A stretch of DNA of 64,000 nt, taken from positions 9,757,717 to 9,821,716 of the forward strand of contig NC_087261.1 of NCBI RefSeq assembly GCF_037042905.1. Direction: 5' to 3'. A program made the position numbers and the translations under genes. This DNA comes from Lytechinus pictus (Eukaryota > Echinodermata > Echinoidea > Temnopleuroida > Toxopneustidae). The notes under the pieces were generated by a model. That model worked only from the letters and a program-made list of their open reading frames with translations. It had not been told where the DNA came from and did no database searches. Positions 12,701 through 21,489 of this stretch are shown here, one piece after another. Positions within the stretch are counted from its first letter, which is position 1. Each line of letters opens with the position of its first letter.

Positions 12701-14218
12701 AAATATTTGGATATGATTTCTCTCTTTTTTAGGGTTAGGAATTTTTGCTGTAATCCATTTCATGATTCGCTCATCCGTATTTCAATCAAATCTTTAAAAT
12801 ACTTGCTTATCATTTATCTTTATTCAGGGTTTATAGTGTTTGTTACAAACAATTCCACTAGCCTCGCATCTTATGTTAAATTATCCCTTTGAGAAACCCA
12901 TCTGATGATTTAAAATAAACTTTTTATCTACAGGGTTTGGAGCGTTCGTTATAACCAATTTCACGATCAACTCATCCTAAGTTCAAGTAGTGACAGTCGG
13001 GTTATTCTGACCAATGCATCATCTATCTCATCTGAACCGTTTGGTCACATGGACGAAGATGACGATGAGGAGGAGGAGGATGAGGACATCATGGATAATG
13101 AGGAGAAAAACAAGTAGGATGATTATTATTGATATTATGAGAATATGATATACTTTACTTTACTTTCTCTATTTTGGAAAATGTGTACTCTACTTTTTAA
13201 AAGTTCAACTTGAAATATTTAAAGATAAATGTTGGTTGTTGTAGTGATTTCAAAATGAGTTCATACGGAATCCAATAAAGTGACCACCCAAGTGTCTGTG
13301 TATGAATAAAAAAAAAAAGCGCCTTGAGCACTCTACAGAGTGGATTTGGCGCGATATAAGTCCAATTATTATTATTATTAATAAAACATCTGTGCCAAGA
13401 AAGGATCTGGAAGTAATTGTGTAATTGCTGAGAAATTAGCGAAATAAACATGGAATCCCATCAAATTATCAGGTCTTTTTCCAAACAATAATAATAATAA
13501 TACACTGTCCCACATTTGCGTATCTGTGTTGGCAATCTTCAGTGTGTTCTTTTTTTCAGCTTAGATTATGATTTCACAAAGTTCATTTTATGTAACTGTA
13601 CAAGCTCTAGTACTAGCTCTAGGACAATATAATAGCAATTTACCTTGTTTTTTCAGACTTTCTCTTTAAAATCAGTGTTTACTGCAATTACATTAATTTA
13701 TTTTTAATGTTACTTTGTTGAGTTGAGGTTGCATTAATCACCCATTGGTATTTCTTTCAAGGCTTACTATAGAGTTCCGAAGCGATGACGTCAGTTGCCA
13801 TGGTGTCATGGCAGCCTGGTTCTAAACAAATGAACCTGCCGAATGAAAGCGTGTGTTTCTAATAGGAGAAAATGGCTGCTATCGGAATTTTATCGCTTGC
13901 AACCTATTTTTCAGACGAACACAAATGTGTACAGACGATCGTCAGCTGCAACTCTGTTTTGCCATGACACCATGGCAACTGACGTCACACTTCGGTACTC
14001 TATACTTCTCTATTCATCATTATTATTATTAATTTGTTTGCAGGACTAAGGAGCCAATAAAGGATGGTGTAATAGCAACCTACGAGGAGCATGAAGACAG
14101 TGTTTATGCCGCTGAATGGTCAACAGCTGATCCCTGGCTCTTTGCCTCACTAAGTTACGATGGACGGTTAGTCATCAATAGAGTACCCAGGGCTGAGAAG
14201 TATAAGATTCTTCTCTAG
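710..14218 (+). CDS. EIPR1: EARP/GARP-interacting protein 1 (EIPR1, formerly TSSC1), nine exons
   Basis: This is a complete WD40-repeat protein gene. Joining 710-751, 2605-2688, 4384-4516, 6211-6370, 7361-7460, 8541-8677, 11500-11667, 12934-13113 and 14044-14218 gives 1179 nt, or 392 residues plus stop. All introns are GT-AG and every junction keeps frame. Family hallmarks are the start [34 protein letters not shown] (residues 23-42), EIWHI in exon 3, the WD blade ends RGWDLR (211-216) and KFWDVR (255-260), [19 protein letters not shown] (226-244), and the tail [14 protein letters not shown] (372-385). Known role: EIPR1 binds the EARP and GARP tethering complexes and acts in endosome-to-TGN retrieval and dense-core vesicle biogenesis. 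The human protein is 387 residues by recall. An acidic run of about 12 residues (315-326) lies in a loop where the human protein is also acidic. The start is the conserved ATG; no in-frame upstream extension is supported. Confidence 0.96.
752..2604 (+). other. EIPR1 intron 1
   Basis: AT-rich intron with a G run at 1690-1700 and long T-rich stretches. No further gene or named repeat was resolved. Confidence 0.6.
2605..2688 (+). CDS. EIPR1: EIPR1 exon 2
   Basis: 84 nt, phase 0 at both ends, residues 15-42. The acceptor is tacag|gct and the donor cag|gtaaag. It carries the highly conserved [17 protein letters not shown] segment that opens the beta-propeller. Confidence 0.95.
3001..3357. repeat. 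Foldback repeat with GGATCCAGG-like tips in EIPR1 intron 2
   Basis: The left tip (gcggatccagg then a G run) and the right tip (C run then cctggatctccc) are inverted relative to each other. Inside, the word gaaaatttaacaa recurs four to five times. A non-autonomous mobile element is likely; no ORF of note. Confidence 0.5.
3641..4229. mobile_element. Long foldback MITE, family A, intron 2
   Basis: Begins taaaggaaaccaaaacc and ends ggttttggtttccttta. The arms stay complementary for about 250 bp (gaggatcctcaaattggc against ccaatttgaggatcc) around a central segment. A second, partial copy lies at about 43912-44365. The small open frames in the centre occur in both copies but look accidental. Confidence 0.8.
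4384..4516 (+). CDS. EIPR1: EIPR1 exon 3
   Basis: 133 nt, phase 0 to 1, residues 43-86 plus one base of codon 87. It encodes [15 protein letters not shown] and [10 protein letters not shown], matching the first WD blade. The acceptor is tgcag|gtg and the donor aaa|gtaatt. Confidence 0.95.
5093..5250. mobile_element. Foldback MITE, GGGCCCGTTTCATAAAG family
   Basis: Near-perfect hairpin of about 158 bp. The arm gggcccgtttcataaagag continues through a segment with gccattatggcaactacc and is mirrored at the right end. A sister copy is at 11711-11868. Confidence 0.85.
5490..5668 (-). mobile_element. tRNA-derived SINE (Val-like head)
   Basis: The minus strand carries a tRNA-like head: D-arm GCTCAGTTGGTAGAGC, anticodon loop CTCACAA (anticodon CAC), and T-arm GGGGTTCAAACCCC. 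The putative acceptor strands do not pair and a body continues leftward (agcaactccc, gaacgccaaa), so this is a retroposon rather than a working tRNA gene. Confidence 0.65.
5736..6007. mobile_element. Foldback MITE, TCTTACAAAGAG family
   Basis: About 272 bp with inverted tips (gggctccgtcttacaaagag and ctctttgtaagacgggcccc) and inner inverted words gattgatccaatcaat and gattgatcggatcaat. A close copy lies at 60375-60645 and a decayed one near 29084-29284. Confidence 0.85.
6211..6370 (+). CDS. EIPR1: EIPR1 exon 4
   Basis: 160 nt, phase 1 to 2, residues 87-140. It encodes the AAIWRLP motif and a variable acidic linker ([11 protein letters not shown]), then the [11 protein letters not shown] blade strand. 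The acceptor is gtag|ac and the donor atcag|gtattt. Confidence 0.94.
6740..6823 (+). repeat. Two-copy 45-bp tandem duplication
   Basis: The segment aggaaattcgtgatcactc...gtgttcact is repeated directly with two differences at about 45-bp spacing inside EIPR1 intron 4. Confidence 0.8.
7361..7460 (+). CDS. EIPR1: EIPR1 exon 5
   Basis: 100 nt, phase 2 to 0, residues 140-173. It encodes [15 protein letters not shown] and the blade end FLMWDLE. The acceptor is atatag|tg and the donor aga|gtaagt. An antisense open frame across this exon is only a shadow. Confidence 0.95.
7900..8060. repeat. Dispersed repeat shared with 39590-39700
   Basis: Words acattgactttgtacac, aaaatcacgtttt, gcaatttatggtctgac and atgcacttacgtaat recur in reverse complement near 39590-39700. 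The family is unrecognised. Confidence 0.55.
8185..8390 (+). repeat. Dispersed repeat family B, copy 1 (intron 5)
   Basis: Shares tttcaaaatgagttcatac, aatccaataaa, gaatcccatcaaa and tatctgtgttggc with 13243-13545, in the same order and strand. A minus-strand fragment occurs near 46735-46800. Confidence 0.65.
8541..8677 (+). CDS. EIPR1: EIPR1 exon 6
   Basis: 137 nt, phase 0 to 2, residues 174-219. It encodes [16 protein letters not shown] and the blade end TIRGWDLR. The acceptor is aatag|atg and the donor gga|gtaagg. Confidence 0.95.
8717..8873. mobile_element. Foldback MITE, GGGCCCGTTGCATAAA family
   Basis: About 157 bp with inverted ends gggcccgttgcataaaagtt and a matching right end agtaactataatgcaacggg. 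It lies 40 bp after the exon 6 donor. Confidence 0.8.
8894..9087 (+). repeat. Direct repeat pair, copy 1 (partner 9380-9573)
   Basis: About 194 bp, including cacttgtcacctgtgtctgt and aatataaagtgacc, recurs with roughly 90% identity by eye at 9380-9573. It is followed in both copies by catacacttatgtg. Confidence 0.75.
9380..9573 (+). repeat. Direct repeat pair, copy 2
   Basis: Second copy of the 8894-9087 segment, on the same strand. Inverted words around the pair (ccatggtctaagtcc near 9270 and ttagaccatgg near 9895) suggest both lie inside a larger composite foldback. Confidence 0.7.
11009..11237. mobile_element. Foldback MITE with TGGCCTGTATTCTCAAAA tips
   Basis: The left tip ggcctgtattctcaaaa is mirrored by ttttgagattacaggcc at the right, and ccatgg words also pair inside. 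About 229 bp in EIPR1 intron 6. Confidence 0.65.
11500..11667 (+). CDS. EIPR1: EIPR1 exon 7
   Basis: 168 nt, phase 2 to 2, residues 219-275. It encodes [20 protein letters not shown] and the blade [15 protein letters not shown], the most conserved part of the family. The acceptor is tgcag|aca and the donor ttg|gtaagt. Confidence 0.96.
11711..11868. mobile_element. Foldback MITE, GGGCCCGTTTCATAAAG family, copy 2
   Basis: Near-perfect hairpin matching 5093-5250. The arms run from the tip through gccattatggcaactaccatgg and meet at a short unpaired centre. It sits 44 bp after the exon 7 donor. Confidence 0.85.
12600..12933 (+). repeat. Decayed tandem copies of the EIPR1 exon 8 acceptor and 5' half
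   Basis: Three segments starting about 12614, 12732 and 12828 echo the real exon 8 start at 12934. Each has a gatttaaat-like lead or T-rich tract, then (c)ag, then a ggtttggagcgttcgttata-like stretch and an actcatcctaagttcaa-like end. The spacing is 96-118 bp. None keeps an open frame, so they are exon relics inside intron 7. Confidence 0.7.
12934..13113 (+). CDS. EIPR1: EIPR1 exon 8
   Basis: 180 nt, phase 2 to 2, residues 275-335. It encodes [25 protein letters not shown] and SSEPFGH, then an acidic run at residues 315-326. The acceptor is tacag|ggt and the donor caa|gtagga. Its 5' half and acceptor are echoed by degenerate copies just upstream. Confidence 0.95.
13243..13545 (+). repeat. 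Dispersed repeat family B, copy 2, with SINE-tail insertion
   Basis: Matches the 8185-8390 repeat but is interrupted at about 13308-13381 by an A run, gcgccttgagcactc, ggatttggcgcgatataag and an (att)n tail. That is the kind of 3' tail seen on many invertebrate SINEs. Confidence 0.6.
14044..14218 (+). CDS. EIPR1: EIPR1 exon 9 (terminal)
   Basis: 175 nt including the stop TAG at 14216-14218, residues 335-392. It encodes the last blade ([31 protein letters not shown]) and the family's short C-terminal tail ending ILL. The acceptor is tgcag|gac. Its coding end is repeated in decayed form in the 3' UTR. Confidence 0.96.
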
Positions 14219-14660
14219 AGGTATTCAAGTTAAGGACTTTGTGTTGTGATGGTTGTTTGGTTGTCAGCAGAGCTCCAAGAGCTGAGAGGTATAAGATTCC
14301 TTTGCTATTAAAGGTATTCAAGTTTAAGACGCTGAGTTGCGATGGTCACGCTGTCGTCAGAGCACCAAGAGCCAAGAATTACATGATTCCTTGCTAAAGG
14401 TTTCAAGGTCAAAGATACCAAGTTGGGATGGCCATTTGGTTCTCAACAGAGCGTCCAGTACCCGAGAAGTTTTTCAAGTAAAATAAGACTCCAAGTTACG
14501 ATGGCAGATTCATCAACAAACGTAGCTTCCGTTGCTGAGAAGTATGAAAAATTCCAAAGGTTTTCTAATCTAACATTCTGACCTTGATAGGTGGCTGATG
14601 GCCAAGAGTCATCAACAGAGTACCCAGGACTGAGAAGTAAGAGATGCTTCTGAATGTTTT
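14219..14660 (+). repeat. Decayed tandem copies of the EIPR1 exon 9 coding end (3' UTR)
   Basis: About five copies at 80-100 bp spacing (roughly 14236, 14327, 14413, 14487 and 14587) each resemble the real end: an aagttacgatgg-like start, a gtcatcaacagag-like middle, then gctgagaagtataagatt-like words and a tttcaagt spacer. Stops and indels break all of them. Confidence 0.8.
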
Positions 14661-16200
14661 CAAGTACGAGATTTCTTGGTCATTGCTGAACTGTAAGCTT
14701 CACAAAGCTGTAACTTCTAGTTATTTGACAGTTTCAGAAGATTGGAAGACACTAGGCTTTGAATGGTGATGGTCGGCCTACATGTAGATATTATTAGGTG
14801 TTTTACAGGAATATATCAGAAATCTGTGTCCCATTATCAATTTATTACAGAGCTTGTTTTTTATGATTGATTATAATGATCATTATGTGCAATCAGAATA
14901 AGATCAACTTTACTATCAATTGCTAAGCTTTGTTTTATGGTCGTCTGGGGCAAATGTTTAATGTCATCACCCCAAAAGCATAGTGTGACTTCTGTGAATA
15001 TGGGCCTTAGGGATTTTTTTCTTCAGATTCAACCCATTGCTTATAACTCTGCTAAAGATTACTGACCATTTAATATGTGATTCAAAATAATGCTCATCAA
15101 TATTTTGCGTTAAAAAATGTACTCACGTGTTCGTGTAATAGTTAGAGTGATAAGATGAAAGCTGTCTTTTTTCATCAAGATATACATTCCAGTTTTCAAA
15201 TTCTAAGAGCTATAATCATTTAGCTTTTTGTAGAAATTAGAAAGCAGGGGGCAATTCCTTAAAAAGAAATCAGCTTTTCTATTTCTGTTTCTGTTATGGT
15301 AAAGAAACTCGGCAGGACAGGTTTCTGCTGCCTAATACCAAGTTGATATAAACAATTACACAGGAAACATTTTACATCTCTGGTTATCAGCCACAGTGGC
15401 TGTTTTTATAGAGGAAAGAAATTACTAACAAGTCTTTTTATCAAAGTGGAGACAATGGCGGAGTAGGGATTTGAACTCACAACCTCACGATCATGAGTCC
15501 AATGCTCTAACCACTTGACCACACGACCTGTAACCTTTTTATACGCCTGACCCTCATTTTTCTCAATGTTTTATTGTATTTTATTTCTCTTCATGACCTT
15601 CCCAAGTCATGATCATTTGAGAGCAGTGCTAATTTCCATAAGAAATAGAAAATAGATACAACTAATTCCAGGAAGGTCCTATATTCAGTGTATAGGAAGT
15701 TGGATGTACTTTATGGAATAGACCAAAATACAGGACTATTTTATCTAAATGTGCACATCAATTGAAGATTATTCATTGCCATCTGGATCTGGATGGTTGA
15801 TGGGCAAACGCCTGGTGTGGCTATCCCGTACATTTTTGGCAACAGTGCATGAAGTCGGATGTGTACTTAATTTATTTGGATCTTTTCAAGGGGTTGTTTG
15901 AATTTGGGGATCGGTGTAGCCTCCCTTACAGCCTCCAATCGCAACATTATGTAAGATTATGCCCTTTCACTGTTGTAAAATTCACTGAATATGGTGAGCC
16001 AAAACTCACATGAATTTGATTTTCCTTTGATTGGTATATTCTTAATATTGTTTCTTTTTTATACCGGTATTTGTCACTCCCCCCCCTTTGCCTAACGATT
16101 AAGTGGCTAGTGTCATGATGGAATCATTCATCTTTCATATGGCATTCCTTATTCCTGTAAATATTTCTGTCATTATTTATATAATTGAAAATAAAACATA
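14661..16200 (+). other. EIPR1 3' UTR and downstream flank
   Basis: No coding signal. A candidate polyadenylation signal aataaa lies at 16190-16195, which would give a 3' UTR of about 2 kb; this is not proven. A tRNA-like SINE head is embedded at about 15460. Confidence 0.35.
15455..15534 (-). mobile_element. tRNA-like SINE head (CAT anticodon loop)
   Basis: Minus strand: box A-like GGTCAAGTGGTTAGAGC, loop CTCATGA, box B-like GAGTTCAAATCCC. The T-stem and acceptor mispair, so this is a retroposon or tRNA pseudogene rather than a tRNA gene. Confidence 0.55.
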
Positions 16201-16248
16201 TAATATGAATAATATCAACATAGATTTTATGTCATTTGTCAATGTTGT

Positions 16249-16802
16249 TAAAGGGATGGTCCGGGCTGGAGATATTTATATCTAAATAAATAGAGCAAAA
16301 TTCACAAAGCAAAATGCTGAAAATTTGATCAAAATCAGATAACAAATAACGAAGTTATTGAATTTTAAAGATTTGATTATTCTGGTGAAACAGTTCTAGG
16401 CATGTCTTTATGAATATTCATTAGGTGGGCTGATGATGTCATATCCCCACTTGTTCTTTTGTATTTTATTATATGAAATATAGTAAGGTTTATTCAAAAG
16501 GTTTCTACCAAGAACTAAAACAATTTGATTGACAACTGATTAAGTGCATTAGTTTATTATTATTTATTATTTCATGTAATAACATAAGAAGAAGGAAAGT
16601 GGGGATGTGACATCATCAGCCCACCTAATAAATATTCATGACGATGTGCATATAACTGTTTTCACAAAAATATTGGTGAACTTTAAAATTCAATAACTTC
16701 ATTATTTGTTATCCGATTTTGATTTAATTTTCAGCATTTTGCTCTGTGAATTTTACTCTATTTATTTAGATATAAATATTTTCAGCCTGAACCATTCCTT
16801 TA
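16249..16802. mobile_element. Long foldback MITE (about 554 bp)
   Basis: Left arm from aaagggatggtccgggctg, right arm ending cagcctgaaccattccttt. The arms pair through tatttagatataaatat, aataacgaagttattgaa and ggtgggctgatgatgtc, about 210 bp each, with a roughly 130-bp centre. Confidence 0.85.
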
Positions 16803-16904
16803 ATGTAGGAGAGTGTAAACAGAATCATTGCTTTTCATCTTTTGAAAACAAATGAATGAAAAGATAACATAATCTATGTAAGTACAATAAAAGCAAAAAA
16901 CAGA

Positions 16905-17155
16905 AAGTAAGGGAGAGATAGGAAGAGAGAGGAGGAGACATACACAGAGGGAAAGAGAGGGAGACAGACAGATGGAGAGAGACAGGGGGAGAGAGAGATA
17001 GGGAGACAAATGGAGAGAGAGAGAGGGAGACAGACAGATGGAGAGAGAGGGAGACAAACAGATGGAGAGAGACAGAGGGATAGTCGGAGACAGACGGAGG
17101 GAAAGAGAGAGACAGACAGAGAGAGGGAAAGAGAAACAGAGAGAAAGAATGAGGA
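16905..17155. repeat. Purine-rich minisatellite (GAGAGA / GGGAGACAGACAGATGGA)
   Basis: About 250 bp of variant units such as gggagacagacagatggaga. Several open frames on the minus strand are Leu/Ser/Pro low-complexity by-products. Confidence 0.85.
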
Positions 17156-17199
17156 GGGGCAGTGAGAAGAGGTTTGTTCATCTTGTCCTTGATCTTTTT

Positions 17200-17825
17200 T
17201 TATATAATGCATTGTTCCACCATCCTTTTTTTTTAATGGCTGAACAAAAACTATTGAAATAGTTTTTAAGTATGTTTATTTTAAATGCAATGAGATGAAA
17301 AGGATATTCATTCAGAATATACCACATACAAATCAATACTTGGTGAAATAGGAAGATTTAGTAAAGGGTCTATAATTAACTCTTATTTTAATATTCCAAT
17401 CTTGCAAAAGTGTAGCGACTGTTTGGGGGTAAGTGCCCACTTTCCAAATTTGCTTGTCTTAATCAAGGTCTTCGAAGATACAAAGTTAAAGATTTTGTAT
17501 TGAAATGCTGTGGTAGAGATTGTACCCTGAAATTTTCACTCCACTCCATGATTTTAAAAGGTGTTACACCCCCCCCCCTCTCCCCATGATAAAGTAGTAA
17601 TAATATTGATTAATTAATGAATATATATATATTGAATGTAATAATAATGTTGATGATGTTGATGGTAATGATAATGATGAGAATAATAGTAATAATAATA
17701 ATGATATAATATATACTAAAATCATATGATATCAATCATAATGATTATGATTAATATGCATGTACACAATGTTTACACTTTACCTTTAAGGAAACCATTT
17801 CTTTGACCCAGTGCTTGTGGCATTT
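17200..17825. other. Intergenic, no gene seen
   Basis: AT-rich with a short C run at 17570 and GAT/AAT-rich microsatellite patches at 17640-17720. No coding or repeat family was resolved. Confidence 0.4.
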
Positions 17826-18507
17826 TGAAAACATGTAATATTTTTTTTCATACTTTTGCCCCAATGGGCAAGTTTATTTACAAACAAAAAATAACACGTT
17901 TACAGAAGTCAAATTATAAACATTATTCAAACAAATGTTTCAACATACTCCATTTCAAATTAAAATCTTTCCTTTTTCCATTCAAATCATAAATGTAACA
18001 TTCATCTAAATAATAACTTTGTATTACCTTCTTAATCTTCTTAAAATCAGGTACAGTCTTGTTCAACCTCGAGAAATATAATTGTTGTTTTACTAAAATG
18101 ATAATACAATTCAGGGCATCATTTCGCTTTTCTTTATATCCAAACAAAATATTTTGTGGAGTAAATTTAAGAATAAACATAGGAGATGATATCCACGTTT
18201 CTATTTTACTCCAAATATTTCTACTAAAATTACAGAAGTAAAAGAAGTGTTCAATTGTTTCCTTTACAGTATAACAAAATGTACAGCACTCAGTATTGGT
18301 GATCTTTAGTTTGAATAAAATATCATTTAAAAACACAATTCTATTGAAAACTTTGTATTGGAAATACTTTATCCGAATGTCAGTTGTAAATCTGAAAATC
18401 ATCCTATTAAATTCCGGTATTTTAGTGTGATCCAAAAGAATAGTTGAATTTTTTCCCCATTTTGCTGCAATAGTTTTGGCTGAATCTTTATGAAAACATG
18501 TAATATT
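17826..18507 (-). mobile_element. 5'-truncated LINE with 17-bp target-site duplication
   Basis: The minus-strand reading frame at 17923-18435 (170 residues) resembles the C-terminal end of a non-LTR retrotransposon ORF2. It has the zinc-like motif CTFCYTVKETIEHFFYFC and then NIWSKIETW, as in L1/Tx1-type elements. The body 17843-18490 is flanked by tgaaaacatgtaatatt at 17826-17842 and 18491-18507. The T run at the left end is the short A tail. Confidence 0.85.
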
Positions 18508-18721
18508 ACTTATTCACAGTCATTACAGAAACGTGCCATTAGCGTTTGTTAGGTTCTTTTCTTCTTTACTTTTCGTGAGGGTGTACCTCTTTTTCCTGTT
18601 TTTTATTTTCTTCTCTTGTGTGTTTTCATTTTTCCTTATTTTTTTTCATTTCTCATTATTTTCTTCCCCAACTTTTTAAGTCTTCTCCTTTTTATCATCC
18701 TTCGCCTTTTCCTTTTGTTCT

Positions 18722-19334
18722 TTTATTTCATTTCTTTTTTTTCTTCTCCTCCTTTTTTTTCTTCTTCTTCTTCTCCTCCTTCTTTTTCTTCTTCTTCTTC
18801 TTCTCCTCCTCCTTTTTTTTTTCTTCTTTTTCTTCTTCTTCTTCTTCTTCTTCTTCTCCTCCTCCTTTTTATTTTTCTTCTTCTTCTTTTTCTTCTTCTT
18901 CTTCTTCTCCTTCTTTTTTTCCTTCTTTTTCTTCTTCTTCTTCTTCTCCTCCTCCTTCTTTTTTTTTCTTCTTCTTCTTCTTTTTCTTCTTCTTCTCCTC
19001 CTTCTTTTTCTTCTTCTTCTTCTTCTTCCATTCCTCCTCCTTTTTTTTCTTCTCTTTCTTCTTCTTCTCCTCCTCCTTTTTATTTTTCTTCTTCTTCTTC
19101 TTTTTCTTCTTCTTCTTCTTCTTCTCCTCCTTCTTTTTTTCTTCTTTTTCTTCTTCTTCTTCTTCTCCTCTTCTCCTCCTCCTTCTTTTTTTTTTCTTAT
19201 TCTTCTTCTTCTTCTTCTCCTCCTCCTCCTTTTTTTCTTCTTCTTCTCCTCCTCCTTCTTTTTCTTTTTTTGTTCTTCTTTTTCTTCTTCTCCTCCTCCT
19301 CCTTTTTTTTTCTTCTTCTTCTTCCTCTTCTTCC
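18722..19334. repeat. 600-bp (TTC/TCC)n polypyrimidine tract
   Basis: Almost pure C/T on the + strand with cttctt blocks punctuated by ctcctcc. Long open frames on both strands here are low-complexity Phe/Ser, Leu or Lys/Glu/Arg runs and are not genes. Confidence 0.95.
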
Positions 19335-19401
19335 AGGCATAGATACGGGGAGAGGGGGGGGGGTAAGTTCCGGGTATATCCCGTAAAGTTGCCCCCCCCC
19401 C

Positions 19402-19432
<31 letters not shown>

Positions 19433-19678
19433 AAAATAAAAAGAGAGAGAAAGAAGAAGAACCCTAAATGCGTTCATTTGGGAGTGATATTTTTTGTGTG
19501 TGTGCTGAAAGGCACCCCTTAAAAAAAATCTCGGATTCGCGGCTGTCACCGTCACCGAGGTGATTGTGGTATTAAAATGCAAGTCAACACATCTTTCCCC
19601 CTAGGTTCACATTAAACTCTTGGAATGTTCAAGAGTGAAGGGCAATAGGTATAGGGATTTATTACTTCTCTTTATCAA

Positions 19679-20482
19679 ACTCGTTTATCCGCCACTTTTT
19701 TACCCTAGAATCATGATCTGAATCATGATTCAAATCATGATTCTGCAGAATCACGATTGCGTTTAGTCGAAATTGAATATAATCATGATTAGAATCACAA
19801 ACATGAAACACGAAAAAAGGGGCGTTTGGAAAGACGTTTCTGCAGAATCACGTACGAAAATGTTCGAATAAACGATATCGTGATTTGAATCATGATTATA
19901 TGACCTCACTGTTGTGTCGGGCTACTTTCGGTTTGACTCTTGCCTAGCTCAAGACGCTGTATGTACATGCATATGTACTACGCATGCATTTCTTGTCATG
20001 TTCAAGCTCTGTGTTGGTCATCGCATCGTCCACTACTTTTCATTTTTTGGTCATGTCTTCAACTTCAAGTTCTAGTAAATGAATTAACTGGACAGACAAT
20101 GATCTCAGTTGTTGAGTATACAGTATCAATACTAAATTGGATCTACGCTGAAATTCACTTCCGAACACCATTTTGGATAAACTAACAAGATGAATAGAAG
20201 CATATGGACCCTATATGATAGAAGTAAACAAAATGAGGTATAGACTGAATTCTGGAAGCAAAATATTTTTCGAGAGCCGAAACACGTGCGAAAAACTTCC
20301 TCTGTCAAACTGCGCACTAGTGATGCGCACTGGATTGGCCCGAATCTGAGGAGAAACAGCATTGGAATGACGGTCGTCTAAACGCTGATTCTGTGATATT
20401 GTGATTCATGTTTGTGTTTTGAATCATGATTCAAATCATGATTCAAATCATGATTCTGGCTTGAGGTCGCATAAACGCAGCC
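19679..20482. mobile_element. Foldback element with subterminal AATCATGATT repeats
   Basis: The palindromic decamer aatcatgatt recurs at both ends (about 19711-19900 and 20400-20455). The outer ends are diverged inverted repeats (cgtttatccgccac with ctagaatcatgat, against agaatcatgat... mirrored by cgtttatgcgacctc). The centre, about 500 bp, is unique. Confidence 0.65.
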
Positions 20483-20898
20483 TAAGCAGTAACGCATTTG
20501 TTCAAGTTCAAATGTATTTTACGTATCAAAACGTTAGATGAATATCATTCGATCTCAATTGGGTAGGGGCTTGATGAACGCAAGTATGTAATTATAGTTT
20601 TTAAACATAATATATGCTGGATGGGGGTAAGGGTTATTCCCCAAGTTTATTACTCGTATAAGTTATGTCCCTGTAAATATTAAAGAGGAATCCAACCTTA
20701 GTAAACAAATGTTTGTGTGGGAAAGGAGAAAAATAAGTTGATTAGAATGGTGAAAGTTTAAAAGAAACTGGACAAGCAATAAGAAAGTTATGACTGTTTT
20801 GAAATTTAGATCCCTAAAACTATGTATATTTCAAATTGGCAACTGGGTAGGTAAATTATGACAAGTGGGAAGGACAACTTTCCCATAGGCCATGTACT

Positions 20899-21488
20899 TA
20901 AAGGAGAATGAAACCTTTGGAACAAGATAGCTTGTATGAAAACAGAAAAATCAAAGAAACAAATCAACGAAAGTTTGAGAAAAATCTGACTAATAATGAG
21001 AAAGTTATGAGCATTTGAATATTGCGATCACTAATGCTATGGAGATCCTCACATTGGCAATGCGACAAAGATGTGTGATGTCACGTGTGAACAACTTTCC
21101 CTTTGAAGGAGTATAAAATACCACCAAAATGTCCCTTTTTGCTTTTTCTTATGGTGACAAACTCTTTATCCATGATGTATTCTTTAAAAATCTGTTTTAC
21201 ATGCCCTCCTATAAAAAGAATACATGATCTACCTATAGATGTGATAAAAGAGGCAGTTTAAGTAAATTATATACTAAAGTAATGGGGAGAGTTGTTCACA
21301 AGTGACATCACACATATTTGTCGCAGTGCCAATGTGAGGATCTCCATAGCATTAGTGATCGCAATATTCAAATGCTCATAACTTTCTCATTATTTGTCAG
21401 ATTTTTCTCAAACTTTCGTTGATCTGTTTCTTTGATTTTTTATGTTTTCATACAAGCTATCTTGTTCCAAAGGTTTCATTCACCTTTA
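20899..21488. mobile_element. Long foldback MITE, family C
   Basis: Left end taaaggagaatgaaaccttt, right end aaaggtttcattcaccttta. The arms of about 225 bp include gatcactaatgctatggag and gcgacaaagatgtgtgatg with their mirror images. A diverged copy abuts an exon at 58508-59082. Confidence 0.85.
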
Positions 21489-21489
21489 A

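Noticed and set aside
18616-19582. Long open frames (up to 273 residues) on both strands
   Set aside because: They are poly-Phe/Ser, poly-Leu or poly-Lys/Glu translations of the TTC/TCC microsatellite.
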